A stretch of DNA of 64,000 bases from Bifidobacterium commune (GTDB lineage Bacteria; Actinomycetota; Actinomycetes; Actinomycetales; Bifidobacteriaceae), in the NCBI RefSeq assembly GCF_900094885.1, contig NZ_FMBL01000003.1, forward strand, positions 184,346 to 248,345, written 5' to 3'. The position numbers were made by a program, and so were the translations under genes. The notes beneath the pieces were generated by a model. That model had not been told where the DNA came from. It was given only the letters and a program-made list of their open reading frames with translations, and searched no databases. Within the stretch, counting starts at the first letter, position 1; the number at the start of each line of letters is the position of its first letter. Shown here piece after piece: positions 45,836 through 54,578 of the stretch.

Positions 45836-46807
45836 ATGGCGGTCGATATTGGCGGCGGCATCATCAGCGGCGGCATCATCAGCGACGGTGAATTGGCGCG
45901 CTTGGCGTTGATGCCCGAGGTACGCGACGCTGCGCAGGCCGGAGCCGAGCTTATCGGTTTATGGCCGCTGCAGACCGCGCAGCAACTGGCCAATGACGCG
46001 AAATACGCCGAGGACCTGCAGGTGCGGGTGGGGCGTTCTGCCGCTCAAGTGCTTACCGACGAAGACATATCGATGGCGGACGCGGAGTTCGTTTACGAAG
46101 GTGCCGTTGATATTCCGGGGCGCTCGCAATCCATAGTGGATGCGCTGCTTGACGTTTACGACGCGTATGAGCAGATGGAAGGATATTCGAGCACTGGTGA
46201 CACGTCGCTGGTGATGGCCGGCTCCGGTGACCTGCGCGTCGACTGGGACGAGCGGACGGTGGAAGCCGTGGCCCAAGGACTTGAGCAGATTGAGACCACC
46301 GTTCTTTCCGGTTCGTTGACCGGTTCGGAGCAGGATGGCAGCGGGGAACGTCCGAATGAAGCGGATGTGGAAAGCGTGACACAGCGACTTGCCGTGGTGT
46401 TAGCCGCGGTGGGGGCGTTGTTTGAAGTGATTGATACGGTCGGCGGTTTTGACAAGCCTTCGGTTCGTGATACCGCTCACAACTTCATCCCGGTGATGCT
46501 GTATATCAACGAGCTGTGCGAGCGCATAGCGATTCCGCGCATCTACCTTTCAAGCCGCCAGTTCGAAGATGCCTTGGACAAGCATCGGCAACGCTCCGGG
46601 GAGAATTCCACCGCCGATGCATTGACATCGTTCGTCGCGCCTATCGTCAAGGCTGAATGGGAGAAGCATCGTAACGATGTCATGTTCGATCCTGTGGCTG
46701 TCAAGCAGGCTGAGAAGGAAAAGGAAGAGAAGCTTAAAAAAGACAAGCTGGCCGAAAAGTTCAAGGATGTTCCGGAGGACAAAGATAAGCCGCCGGTGGA
46801 GCTGTAA
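45836..46807 (+). CDS. Unknown 323-residue protein with charged C-terminal tail
   Basis: I do not recognise the family. The ATG at 45836 has a good ribosome binding site (GAAGGAG, five bases upstream). The protein starts with a Gly/Ile repeat (DIGGGIISGGIISDGE), is acidic and mostly helical, with no signal peptide or transmembrane segment. The last 45 residues are alternating Lys and Glu (KQAEKEKEEKLKKDKLAEKF), a single charged helix ending DKPPVEL. A Gln/Glu-rich linker lies near 165-185. It follows the phosphatase gene and precedes a strong terminator. Possibly a cytoskeletal or scaffold protein, but this is not supported by a motif. Confidence 0.7.
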   Translation: MAVDIGGGIISGGIISDGELARLALMPEVRDAAQAGAELIGLWPLQTAQQLANDAKYAEDLQVRVGRSAAQVLTDEDISMADAEFVYEGAVDIPGRSQSIVDALLDVYDAYEQMEGYSSTGDTSLVMAGSGDLRVDWDERTVEAVAQGLEQIETTVLSGSLTGSEQDGSGERPNEADVESVTQRLAVVLAAVGALFEVIDTVGGFDKPSVRDTAHNFIPVMLYINELCERIAIPRIYLSSRQFEDALDKHRQRSGENSTADALTSFVAPIVKAEWEKHRNDVMFDPVAVKQAEKEKEEKLKKDKLAEKFKDVPEDKDKPPVEL

Positions 46808-46847
46808 ATGTTGCGGGACCGCGCATCTTGACAAAGTAGCATTATGA

Positions 46848-46889
46848 ATTGGGCCCTGTCTCTGATTGATTTCGGAGACAGGGCCCAAT
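46848..46889. terminator. Bidirectional terminator between the unknown gene and the DUF805 gene
   Basis: A perfect 15-bp stem (46848-46862 with 46875-46889) with a 12-base loop between convergent genes. Confidence 0.75.
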
Positions 46890-46924
46890 GGTTGCGTGCC
46901 GTTGTGATGGCAGCCTACTGGAGG

Positions 46925-48007
46925 TTACTGCTGGTTGCTTCCGTTGCCGTTCATGAACGGGGGCTGGAAGTCGCTGGTGTTGTTGCCATTGCTAGGGGCA
47001 ACGTTCGGTTGCTGAATCGGCATGCTCGCGGGTTGCGCCGGTACGTAAGGCTGTTCACCTGATGCGCTCGGCATGTCAGGCTGCGCGCTCATCTCGGTCG
47101 GCATGCCGGGCTGTTGATTGTACGAAGCTGCGGGAGTTTCCTGACCGCTCTGTGGCATGGTCTCGTTTGTGGATCTGAAGGACTGCTGGTTCATGGGCGG
47201 CCTCTGCTCACCTTGCATCATGCTCTGCATTACAGGCTGTGCCGGTGTGATTTCGTCGTATCGGACACCTTCGGGTTTTTGCGCTATTGACATGAATACG
47301 ATATAGATGACAAAGCTTGCAAGATAGCAGATCAGCAGAATGAAGGCTCCGATGATCAATCCGATTGCGGCGCTGTTAGCTATATCTTGAGCAATGTCGG
47401 TGTCGCTCAGTGAGCTGACATGGTAACCGGCGAAAAGCAGTAAGACGACCATTGTAACAGTGCAGACAAACGTTATGGCCGCCGGGAGCAGCAGCCACCA
47501 GCCCGACTTGTTCGTATCGTGGAGACGGCGAACGTTGAGGGACAAAAACGGAATGAAAATCGCGATTGACCAGATGGTGTCGATGAAGCTTTCGTCCGTG
47601 TCCAGAATGATTGAATTGATCAGACTGATGATGATTTTGACGACGAAGATGAATAGGATGATCCACCAGAATTCGCTACGGCTTGCGCGTCCTTTGAAGT
47701 TGGCGTATTTGACAAAGAAACGTTTGATTGCCTCCGGCGGCGGACATCCGTAGAACGGCTTGTTCAGGGGAACTTCCACTGCGGCCGGGGCTCCGTAGTT
47801 ACCACCTTGGTTGTATTGCGGGTTGGGGTTGATCGGTTGGGCCGGGGCTTCTGCCGTCGGCTGATATGGAGGAATGTCAGTGCCTAACTGTTGCGGGGCC
47901 GCGTTGTTTTGCTGCGTCTGTTGGGTGGCTCCATAAGGGTTCTGGTTGGGATTTGCCGGATCTATGTTTGGATCGTTCGCGCCGTTCATGGCGTTCATGT
48001 CGTTCAT
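46925..48007 (-). CDS. DUF805 membrane protein with Pro/Gln/Asn-rich ends
   Basis: A 360-residue protein. The N-terminal 85 residues are low-complexity (N, P, Q, A) and the C-terminal 110 are similar (Q, P, M, S), flanking a DUF805 core of about 150 residues with four membrane helices. The core shows KYANFKGRASRSEFWW, SLNVRRLHDTNKSGWW and a third helix pair. DUF805 proteins (YhaH-like) have no known function. The ATG at 48007 follows GAGAGGA. It is alone, downstream of a short spacer from the transporter genes, which read in the same direction but have their own end. Confidence 0.85.
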   Translation of the reverse strand: MNDMNAMNGANDPNIDPANPNQNPYGATQQTQQNNAAPQQLGTDIPPYQPTAEAPAQPINPNPQYNQGGNYGAPAAVEVPLNKPFYGCPPPEAIKRFFVKYANFKGRASRSEFWWIILFIFVVKIIISLINSIILDTDESFIDTIWSIAIFIPFLSLNVRRLHDTNKSGWWLLLPAAITFVCTVTMVVLLLFAGYHVSSLSDTDIAQDIANSAAIGLIIGAFILLICYLASFVIYIVFMSIAQKPEGVRYDEITPAQPVMQSMMQGEQRPPMNQQSFRSTNETMPQSGQETPAASYNQQPGMPTEMSAQPDMPSASGEQPYVPAQPASMPIQQPNVAPSNGNNTSDFQPPFMNGNGSNQQ

Positions 48008-48350
48008 TGATATCCTCTCTTCTGTTGAATCAGTTGTCAGTGTTTGAATCCTGACGAACTACACATTCACGGAGTTGAAGCGTCGCGAATAGTGATTCAA
48101 TACAACTTCAACACTTAGTCTATGCAGTCAATATCAATTAAATCATGTTTGCGGGATGGTCGCTTTCGTGCATTTCCGTTGTTGTTCGAAAATGGGGCAA
48201 GGTAATGCTTGGTTCTCGGCGCTGTTGGGTGCAGTGTACTGTTGGTTCGGTGTGGCTGAAACGGTCTGATGAAGGACGTTGCATTGTTGCGGATGGGGTT
48301 AATCAAGTCTCGCTTGTTGTCGGAGTCTGTTGGCCGATGGCGTCGCACGT
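48008..48350. other. Spacer between the ThiX-like and DUF805 genes
   Basis: About 340 bases with no gene. There is no trace of an ABC ATPase gene here, although one would be expected for the transporter. No terminator with a clear stem was found. Confidence 0.5.
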
Positions 48351-49169
48351 TCACATCTCGCTTAGGTCCAGCGATACGGCATCATCCTTTTCGGCGGGGC
48401 CGAGCAGTAAGTGTTCGGTAAAAGAGACGAGGGCTAGCAACAGGCCGGTGAGGGCAACCACCACAACGGCCGCCGAGAAGATCAGAGCCGTTTGAAATGA
48501 GTTGAACGCGCTTTGCAGCCATACGCCGAGGCCGTTGGTCGCTCCGAGGTATTCGGCTGTGACGGCGGTGCCGAAAACGTAAGCGGCGGAGATGCGGATG
48601 CCGGAGAAAATCTGGCGTGCGGCGACGCGAAGTTTCACATGAAACAGTGTCCACGTTTTCGTTGCCCCGCACGTCAGGGCCACATCCTCATAGAAACGAG
48701 GCACCGCGGTCAGACCCCGCGAGGTTTCGACGGCTATGGAAAAAACGCTGAAAACGGCGACGAGCGCGATTTTGCCAACGAAGCTGAATCCGAACCAAAT
48801 CATGAATAGCGGGGCTATGGTGATGATCGGGACGGTTTGGGCCGCCACCAGCAATGGGTAGAAGGCGCGATTGGCGGTTTTTGAAACGTATAGGCCGGCG
48901 CCGATGGCAATACCGGCGACCACCGAAATGATGAAACCGGCCAGTGCTTCGCCGGTCGTCACCGCGGCAGCGCTCATCAGGTCGGGCCACGTGGCGATCA
49001 TCGACGAGATGATGGTCGCCGGTGAGGAGAGCGTGAGTTCGGAGACAAGGCCCGTATCCGCTGCGATTTGCCAAAACGCCAACACCGCACCGATGGTGAT
49101 TGCCGGCGGCAACATCTTGTGCAGCCAACTCTGAGGCTCCCTCGTCTTATGCTCCCGTTTCGTTGACAT
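48351..49169 (-). CDS. ABC transporter permease (ThiX/SsuC type)
   Basis: A 272-residue permease with six hydrophobic helices and the EAA-loop signature (EDVALTCGATKTWTLFHVKL) about 170-190, where an ATPase would dock. It is 87 bases downstream of the substrate-binding lipoprotein gene on the same strand. The pair resembles ThiXY, which imports thiamine pyrimidine precursors such as HMP, and also riboflavin RibXY. No ATPase gene accompanies it in the window. GTG/ATG choice: ATG at 49169 follows AAGAGCA. Confidence 0.82.
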   Translation of the reverse strand: MSTKREHKTREPQSWLHKMLPPAITIGAVLAFWQIAADTGLVSELTLSSPATIISSMIATWPDLMSAAAVTTGEALAGFIISVVAGIAIGAGLYVSKTANRAFYPLLVAAQTVPIITIAPLFMIWFGFSFVGKIALVAVFSVFSIAVETSRGLTAVPRFYEDVALTCGATKTWTLFHVKLRVAARQIFSGIRISAAYVFGTAVTAEYLGATNGLGVWLQSAFNSFQTALIFSAAVVVVALTGLLLALVSFTEHLLLGPAEKDDAVSLDLSEM

Positions 49170-49256
49170 TGCTCTTCTTTCGCTGTATTCCGGTGGTCGC
49201 TAGTTTCTTGGCTGCCCTATCGCTCGCTGACGGACGATAGACTTTGCCAGTCGGTC

Positions 49257-50432
49257 TTAGCGCACGTATTCGTTGGTCGATAGTTTGCTGACCTGGGGCG
49301 CGCGCGCAAGCTTCTTCTTGTGTGAATCGGTGTAGGTGCCGGCATCGAATTGGAAGTCCAGATATTTTTGGCCGTCTTCCGTATTGATGGCAGAGGTTAC
49401 CTTCTGGTTGGGCTTGCCGTTGGTTGTGGTGTCGTCCATGCCGTTGCCGCTCCAATAGCCCTCGTCGACGATCTTCTTCATCGACGCGTGGGCGAGTTTC
49501 GGATCGAGATGCGCGGTTTTGTTCTGCTCCACCAGGATGTCGGCCGCTTTGTCCGGGTTGGACAGTGCGTAGTCATATCCGCGGCGCGCCGCCTTGATGA
49601 ACTTCTTGAGGTTCTCTGCGTTCTGGGGGTCCTTGACCCAGGAGTTTTTCACCATGAAGCCAATCTGATCGGGGTTGCCCGGCACACCCCACTTGTCGGC
49701 GGCGAAGCAGTTGAGCGCCGGGCCGTTGAGCTGCGACTCCACCTCTTCCCAATTGGCGTAGAAGCCCGCAAAATCACCCTTTCCGCTGGTCAGCGTGCGG
49801 AAGGTGTTGGTGCCTGCGGTTGCGGTCTTGAAGCCGCCGGAGCCGCCGGCGTAACGAATCATCTGACGAACTGAGGCGCTCTGTTCCGCGGAACCGAAAC
49901 TTACGAAGGTCTTATCCGCAAAGTCTTTGGGTGTTCTAATGTCGGTGCGGCTTGCAAGGCTGCACCAACGAGCGATTGGCTTCTGCGTGAGGTTGAACAC
50001 GAGTTTAAGATCGGCGCCTTGCGAATTGGTGTTCGCCAGGTCCGTCAGCTTGGAGAAACCTATGTTCGCCACGCCGTTCTGCACGCTGGTTTCCGCACCG
50101 GCCTGAGCGGTGGGAAGGATCTTCACGTTGATGCCGGCATCCTTGAAATAACCAAGCTGTTGCGCCACATACAGTCCGATATGGTTCGTGTTCGGCGTCC
50201 AATCAAGCATGAACGTCAGGGTCGGTTTGCCGTCCGCATTGTTTGCGCTCTTGGCGCTGTCGGAAGAACCGCACGCCGTAAGGGAAAGACCCAGCGCCGC
50301 AACGCCCAGCATCGCTGCCGTTTTGTGTAACGTTCCCCGAAGCGCGTTGCGGCAGTCATTGCGGTTGGCTGATGTGCTGCCGAGACGGTTGATAATTTCG
50401 CGAATATGCGTAAAGCCCGTAGTGAAGCTCAT
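49257..50432 (-). CDS. ABC transporter substrate-binding lipoprotein (NMT1/THI5-like)
   Basis: A 391-residue lipoprotein. A 35-residue basic leader ends in AALGLSLTAC, a lipobox with Cys54, so it is tethered to the outer membrane face. The mature part matches the NMT1/THI5 fold: TFMLDWTPNTNHIGLYVAQQ, then AGINVKILPTAQAG and NGVANIGFS. Known members bind thiamine-related pyrimidines; riboflavin and similar ligands are alternatives. No TPP riboswitch was recognised in the 320 bases upstream. The ATG at 50432 follows AGGTGATTTACA. It reads into the permease gene. Confidence 0.85.
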   Translation of the reverse strand: MSFTTGFTHIREIINRLGSTSANRNDCRNALRGTLHKTAAMLGVAALGLSLTACGSSDSAKSANNADGKPTLTFMLDWTPNTNHIGLYVAQQLGYFKDAGINVKILPTAQAGAETSVQNGVANIGFSKLTDLANTNSQGADLKLVFNLTQKPIARWCSLASRTDIRTPKDFADKTFVSFGSAEQSASVRQMIRYAGGSGGFKTATAGTNTFRTLTSGKGDFAGFYANWEEVESQLNGPALNCFAADKWGVPGNPDQIGFMVKNSWVKDPQNAENLKKFIKAARRGYDYALSNPDKAADILVEQNKTAHLDPKLAHASMKKIVDEGYWSGNGMDDTTTNGKPNQKVTSAINTEDGQKYLDFQFDAGTYTDSHKKKLARAPQVSKLSTNEYVR

Positions 50433-50752
50433 TGTAAATCACCTTATCTGTCGTGCGGCTTGAAACGGCGTCGACGGAAAGGTGAGGAGTCCGCGCGACG
50501 AATCAAGCCGATACGTTGGTGTGCGGTAAAGCCGTCGGAAACGAACGAAGGTGCCATTTCACACCATTCTTTGGATCCGTACTGCGTTGTCACCGCACGC
50601 GTTATGGTTGTCGTCTTGGCGCAGCTGCTGCCACCAACCGCGCGAACGGATTCAAGTATAGCCGTGAGGGTTCGCAATTCCCCGCGTTCCGAAGGTGATG
50701 AAACGCTCGGGTGGGTCTTTCGAGGTGCGTCTTGATGCGATAGTCTAGAACC
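50433..50752. other. Divergent promoter region of the ThiY-like gene and fprA
   Basis: About 320 bases with no gene. The right edge carries the fprA -10. I looked for the conserved TPP- and FMN-riboswitch core motifs on the minus strand and did not find them. Confidence 0.5.
50741..50746 (+). promoter_or_regulatory. -10 element of fprA
   Basis: TAGTCT lies six bases before the ATG at 50753, no ribosome binding site between. Confidence 0.5.
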
Positions 50753-52237
50753 ATGAGCGAAAACAACAGCAACCAACTCCGTATTGCCGTCGTCGGTGCC
50801 GGCCCGGCGGGAGTGTATTCATCCGATATTTTCCTGCGCGAACTGAAGAAGAAGGGGGAGTCGCTTAGATTGCCCGACAACGCGCGCATTGACCTGTTCG
50901 AGAAGCTGCCGGTGCCGTTCGGTTTGGTGCGTTACGGTGTCGCGCCGGATCATCCGGCCATCAAATTCATCGCCGACGCGCTGGAAAAAACGCTTGATAA
51001 CCCTGATATTCACCTTTACTGCGACGTGGAATTGGGGCGCGATCTGGACCTTGACGACCTGATGGAACGGTATGATGCGGTGCTGTTCGCCACCGGAGCG
51101 GTAGCCGATAAGCCGCTGACCATCGCCGGGTCTGATCTGGAAGGCGTTTACGGCGCCGCACGTTTCGTGGAATGGTATGACGGCTATCCCACCGGCGCTC
51201 GCACTTGGCCGCTGGAAGCCGAAACGGTGGCGGTCATCGGCGGGGGCAACGTGGCGATGGATGTTTCGCGTGAGCTGGTGCGCAATGCCGACGATCTCAA
51301 GGTCCGCACCGATATTCCGGACAATGTCTACGAGGGCATCAAGGAGAACAAGGCTCGGGAATTGCACCTGTTCGTCCGCCGTGGCGTGGCTCAGGCCAAG
51401 TTCAGCGTTCAGGAACTGCGCGAACTCGAGAAGCTGCCGGGCGTGCAGATCATCATCAACGAGGACGATTTCGAGCTTGACGAAGAAACCGTGGAGCAGG
51501 CCGGCAGCGACAAGCTCACTCGCCAGATGGTGGAGGAGCTGTTCGTGATTCGCGACATGGCCGAAGACATGGAAGACGGTGGCGGTGTTGATTTCGAAGG
51601 CAATCCTGCCACCAAGAAGTACTACATTCACTTCAATTCCGCACCTACCGAGGTATTGGGAGAAGACGGCGAGGTCGTCGGTTTGCATGTTGAGCGTACC
51701 GAGACCAGCGCCGACGGTGTGATGCGCCATACCGGTGAGTTCACGAATTATCCCGTCCAGGCCGTTTACCACGCCATCGGCTACAAGCCTGCCTCTGTGC
51801 CCGGCGTCGCTTATGATGAGCAGCGTCATGTGCTCGCCAACGAGGGTGGCCGCATTCTCGCAGAGCCCGCGTTTACCGCCGAGACCGGCACGAGCACGGT
51901 TCGTCCGCGTCTCTATGCGACGGGCTGGGCCAAGCGTGGGCCGGTCGGCCTGATCGGTTCCACCAAGTCCGATGCGTTGCTCATCGTCGGCAACATGCTT
52001 GAGGACCTTGCCAACGCCGAGGTCGCTGATGGCGAGAGCGGGGCAAAGGGCTGCATCGCGCCTGATCGCGATCCTGAATCTATCGATCGCCTGCTTGCCG
52101 AACGCGGTGTGAAGCCCATCGATTTCGCCGGCTGGAAGAAGATTGACGCGTATGAGCGTGCCGAAGGCGCGAAGGAAGGCCGCGAGCACAAGAAGGTCAT
52201 CGATCCGAGTCAGATGCGCGAACTTGCACTTGGCTGA
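50753..52237 (+). CDS. fprA: Ferredoxin/flavodoxin-NADP reductase FprA-like
   Basis: A 494-residue cytoplasmic flavoprotein of the adrenodoxin-reductase type. The FAD motif is VVGAGPAGVYSSDIF at 13-27, the NADP motif VIGGGNVAMDVSREL near 162-176, and the conserved GLVRYGVAPDHP at about 58-69 is family-specific. The C-terminal GWAKRGPVGLIGSTKSDA is the expected FAD/NADP junction. It transfers electrons between NADPH and ferredoxin or flavodoxin. The start is probably leaderless. The C-terminal 80 residues are more divergent. Its role with the neighbouring transporter is not evident. Confidence 0.93.
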   Translation: MSENNSNQLRIAVVGAGPAGVYSSDIFLRELKKKGESLRLPDNARIDLFEKLPVPFGLVRYGVAPDHPAIKFIADALEKTLDNPDIHLYCDVELGRDLDLDDLMERYDAVLFATGAVADKPLTIAGSDLEGVYGAARFVEWYDGYPTGARTWPLEAETVAVIGGGNVAMDVSRELVRNADDLKVRTDIPDNVYEGIKENKARELHLFVRRGVAQAKFSVQELRELEKLPGVQIIINEDDFELDEETVEQAGSDKLTRQMVEELFVIRDMAEDMEDGGGVDFEGNPATKKYYIHFNSAPTEVLGEDGEVVGLHVERTETSADGVMRHTGEFTNYPVQAVYHAIGYKPASVPGVAYDEQRHVLANEGGRILAEPAFTAETGTSTVRPRLYATGWAKRGPVGLIGSTKSDALLIVGNMLEDLANAEVADGESGAKGCIAPDRDPESIDRLLAERGVKPIDFAGWKKIDAYERAEGAKEGREHKKVIDPSQMRELALG

Positions 52238-52391
52238 ACGCACGTTGTCGTGAGATGCGCTGGAATCTGCTGAGATGCACTGAAATGCACTGAAATGATG
52301 CGCTAAGACTCGATGAACTGCGCGGTTTCCGTAATCAGGACCGCGCTTTTTGCTTTCAGCCACAATTCAGCAAACTGCCAGATTCGGTCCC

Positions 52392-52397
52392 TACACT
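52392..52397 (+). promoter_or_regulatory. -10 element of htpX
   Basis: TACACT lies seven bases before the ATG at 52405. Confidence 0.45.
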
Positions 52398-52404
52398 TCT
52401 ATCT

Positions 52405-53373
52405 ATGGATGGCAATATGAAAGTTCATGGACATCTCAACGGTCTCAAGACGACGCTGCTTTTCGCCTTGATGTGGGCCATTATCATGTTGATTTGGTGG
52501 ACCACGGGCGCCAGCAGCGGCACGCTTGTCTATTACATTTGCATTGGTCTGGCCACGACGTTCGTGTCTTATTGGTTTTCCGACCGCATCTCCATAGCGT
52601 CGATGGGCGCACGCCAGGTCTCCGAAACCGAGGCGCCCGAGCTCTACCGCATTGTCCGCGAGCTCTCCGCCCGTGCCGGCAAGCCTATGCCGCGTATCTA
52701 CATCGCACCGACCATGAGCCCCAACGCCTTCGCCACCGGCCGCAACGAGCGGCATGCGGCGGTCTGCTGTACGCAGGGCATTCTGCACATGCTCAACGAA
52801 CGCGAATTGAGGGGCGTGCTCGGCCACGAGCTGATGCACGTCTACAACCATGACATTCTCACTTCGGCCGTTGCCAGCGCGATGGCGACGGTGATCACCT
52901 ACCTCGGTTACATGCTGATGTACTTCGGCGGTGGGCAGCGCGACGATGAGCAACGATCGGGCGCGCTTGGTTTGGTGGGCGTCGTTCTGAGTTCGATTCT
53001 CGCGCCGATTGGCGCCTCGCTGATTCAGATGGCCATCTCGCGCACCCGCGAATACGACGCTGATGAAGATGGCAGCAGGCTCACCGGTGACCCGGCCGCG
53101 CTGGCATCGGCGTTGAGCAAGATTACCGCTGGGGCGCAGGCCAACCCGATGCCGCAGACCGCCGGTACGCAGTCGGCTGCCGCGATGATGATCGCGAACC
53201 CGTTCTCCAACGAGGGTTTCAGCCGTCTGTTCTCCACCCATCCGCCCACCCGAGACCGCATCAACCGCCTGATGCAGATGGCCCAGGAGATGCAGATGAT
53301 TCCCGCTGGGGCCAGCAGCGGGTCGAGCCGAAATCGTTCAGGTTCCACCCAGCCCGCGCAGGTTGCATACTAA
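52405..53373 (+). CDS. htpX: HtpX-like membrane zinc protease (M48)
   Basis: A 322-residue integral membrane metalloprotease that removes misfolded membrane proteins. Two N-terminal helices (about 16-32 and 41-58) precede the catalytic HELMH at 141-145, with His141 and His145 as zinc ligands and Glu142 as catalyst; the third ligand Glu is in TREYDADEDG near 213. A third and fourth helix lie between. The C-terminal tail is Met/Ser-rich. Motif TMSPNAFATGRNERHAAVC is the family signature. The start is probably leaderless. tRNA-Gly follows 68 bases after the stop. Confidence 0.93.
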   Translation: MDGNMKVHGHLNGLKTTLLFALMWAIIMLIWWTTGASSGTLVYYICIGLATTFVSYWFSDRISIASMGARQVSETEAPELYRIVRELSARAGKPMPRIYIAPTMSPNAFATGRNERHAAVCCTQGILHMLNERELRGVLGHELMHVYNHDILTSAVASAMATVITYLGYMLMYFGGGQRDDEQRSGALGLVGVVLSSILAPIGASLIQMAISRTREYDADEDGSRLTGDPAALASALSKITAGAQANPMPQTAGTQSAAAMMIANPFSNEGFSRLFSTHPPTRDRINRLMQMAQEMQMIPAGASSGSSRNRSGSTQPAQVAY

Positions 53374-53441
53374 AAATCGGCGCGTGGCTCACAATCCTGT
53401 GCTAAAATCAATTTTGTTGTGCGTTATTGTATATAACCACT

Positions 53442-53512
53442 GCGGATGTAGTTCATCGGTAGAATGGAAGCTTCCCAAGCTTCAGAGGCGGGTTCGACTC
53501 CCGTCATCCGCT
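53442..53512 (+). tRNA. tRNA-Gly (CCC)
   Basis: 71 bases. Acceptor GCGGATG pairs with CATCCGC; anticodon loop TTCCCAA with anticodon CCC; T arm with GTTCGACTC. A TATATAAC -10-like stretch lies just upstream. CCA is not encoded. A gene remnant begins about 50 bases after its 3' end. Confidence 0.95.
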
Positions 53513-53559
53513 CTTTCAGATTCCTTCTTCAAACAATCCAGTTCTTTGCTGAGTCTATA

Positions 53560-53896
53560 CGCTCTGATGCGATGTGTGCTTATGGCTTTTGTTGAGCTGT
53601 TCGGCGTGAAGTCCGCCTTCCACGGTCCCACGGATGTCTCGCCAGTGGGCATGGCAGCGAACCTGCACCTCGATCTCGCCATTCTGAACTTCGGTATCCA
53701 GGAATACATGAAACATAGTGACGAGACGCTTGAGGTTTTCCATACCTCCTACACCTTCGAGGACGGCTACCTGCACCCAGGAAACAAGCCGGATCTCAGT
53801 GTTGGCTTCGATGAGAAGCTCTCTGCGAAGCATCTCTACCAGTCCGCCCCGTTGCCGGTGGGCAGGCTGCTTGATGGCACCATGCACGAATGGTGA
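53560..53896 (+). pseudogene. C-terminal remnant of a mannonate/sugar-acid dehydratase (RspA/ManD type)
   Basis: About 112 codons encode the C-terminal end of an enolase-superfamily ManD/RspA protein: FHGPTDVSPVGMAANLHLDL, FGIQEYMKHSDETLEVF, SYTFEDGYLHPGNKP, then VGRLLDGTMHEW and TGA. Full-length relatives have about 400 residues, so roughly 290 N-terminal residues, including most metal ligands, are missing. No start codon or ribosome binding site serves this piece. It lies between tRNA-Gly and the gluconokinase gene, so it may be what remains of a hexonate catabolic operon whose kinase survived. Confidence 0.85.
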
Positions 53897-53903
53897 TGGT
53901 GAC

Positions 53904-54422
53904 ATGGGAAAGAAGGAGACCGTAAGTATTGTCGTTATGGGCGTAGCTGGCACTGGGAAGACGACACTTGCCGAAGAGCTTGCCAAGCACTTGAAATGGC
54001 CGTACGCCGAGGCCGACGATTTCCACCCCAAAGCCAATATTGAGAAGATGGCTGCAGGGCACCCGCTTACCGACGAGGACCGTTGGCCTTGGCTGCAAGC
54101 CCTTCGTGACTGGATCAGTGAGCAATCGGCTCAGGGACACTGCACCTTGGTCACGTGTTCGGCGCTCAAGAGAGTTTACCGCGATGTGCTGCGCCAGGCC
54201 AAGAGTCGGGTCGTCTTCGTCGAACTGGACCTCGACAAGGACGATCTGCGCAGGCGAATGACCCAGCGTGCCCACTTCATGCCCATTTCATTGCTTGATT
54301 CCCAGTTGCAGACCTTGGAACCGCTCGAGTCCGACGAAGATGGTTTCAAACTCTTGTCTTCGCCGGCTCCGGATATTTTGGCGGATACGGTGATGGATCG
54401 GTTGTCGCTGAGGGTTTCGTAA
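53904..54422 (+). CDS. gntK: Gluconokinase
   Basis: A 172-residue small-molecule kinase of the GntK family. The P-loop GVAGTGKTT sits at 13-21, followed by AEADDFHPKANIEKMAAGHPLTDEDRWPWL, the signature of gluconate kinases, and CSALKRVYRDVLR. It phosphorylates gluconate to 6-phosphogluconate. The ATG at 53904 lies eight bases after the ManD remnant stop, and its ribosome binding site is weak (GGTGATGGTGAC), as if formerly coupled to that gene. Catabolic route after 6-phosphogluconate is not shown in the window. Confidence 0.92.
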   Translation: MGKKETVSIVVMGVAGTGKTTLAEELAKHLKWPYAEADDFHPKANIEKMAAGHPLTDEDRWPWLQALRDWISEQSAQGHCTLVTCSALKRVYRDVLRQAKSRVVFVELDLDKDDLRRRMTQRAHFMPISLLDSQLQTLEPLESDEDGFKLLSSPAPDILADTVMDRLSLRVS

Positions 54423-54566
54423 GTCTTCACCAGCAAGGGTTTTTGGCGTCCAGTGATGTTGTTTCGATTGGCAATGCTTCCAATGCTGTCAATACCGGCA
54501 ATGCGGCGGCTGGCATCGCTTGGGGCGGTTGAATTGAAGCGACGCACGAATGGCGAGAGTCGCGGT

Positions 54567-54572
54567 CATAAT
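54567..54572 (+). promoter_or_regulatory. -10 element of fba
   Basis: CATAAT lies six bases before the ATG at 54579; AAGG in the gap is too close to serve as a normal ribosome binding site. Confidence 0.45.
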
Positions 54573-54578
54573 AAGGTT

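Noticed and set aside
50433-50752. Possible TPP or FMN riboswitch upstream of the ThiY-like gene
   Set aside because: The conserved core motifs of these riboswitches were not found on the minus strand.
50819-52363. 514-codon minus-strand frame across fprA
   Set aside because: It mirrors fprA codon by codon, typical of G+C-rich genes; the sense protein has complete FAD and NADP motifs.
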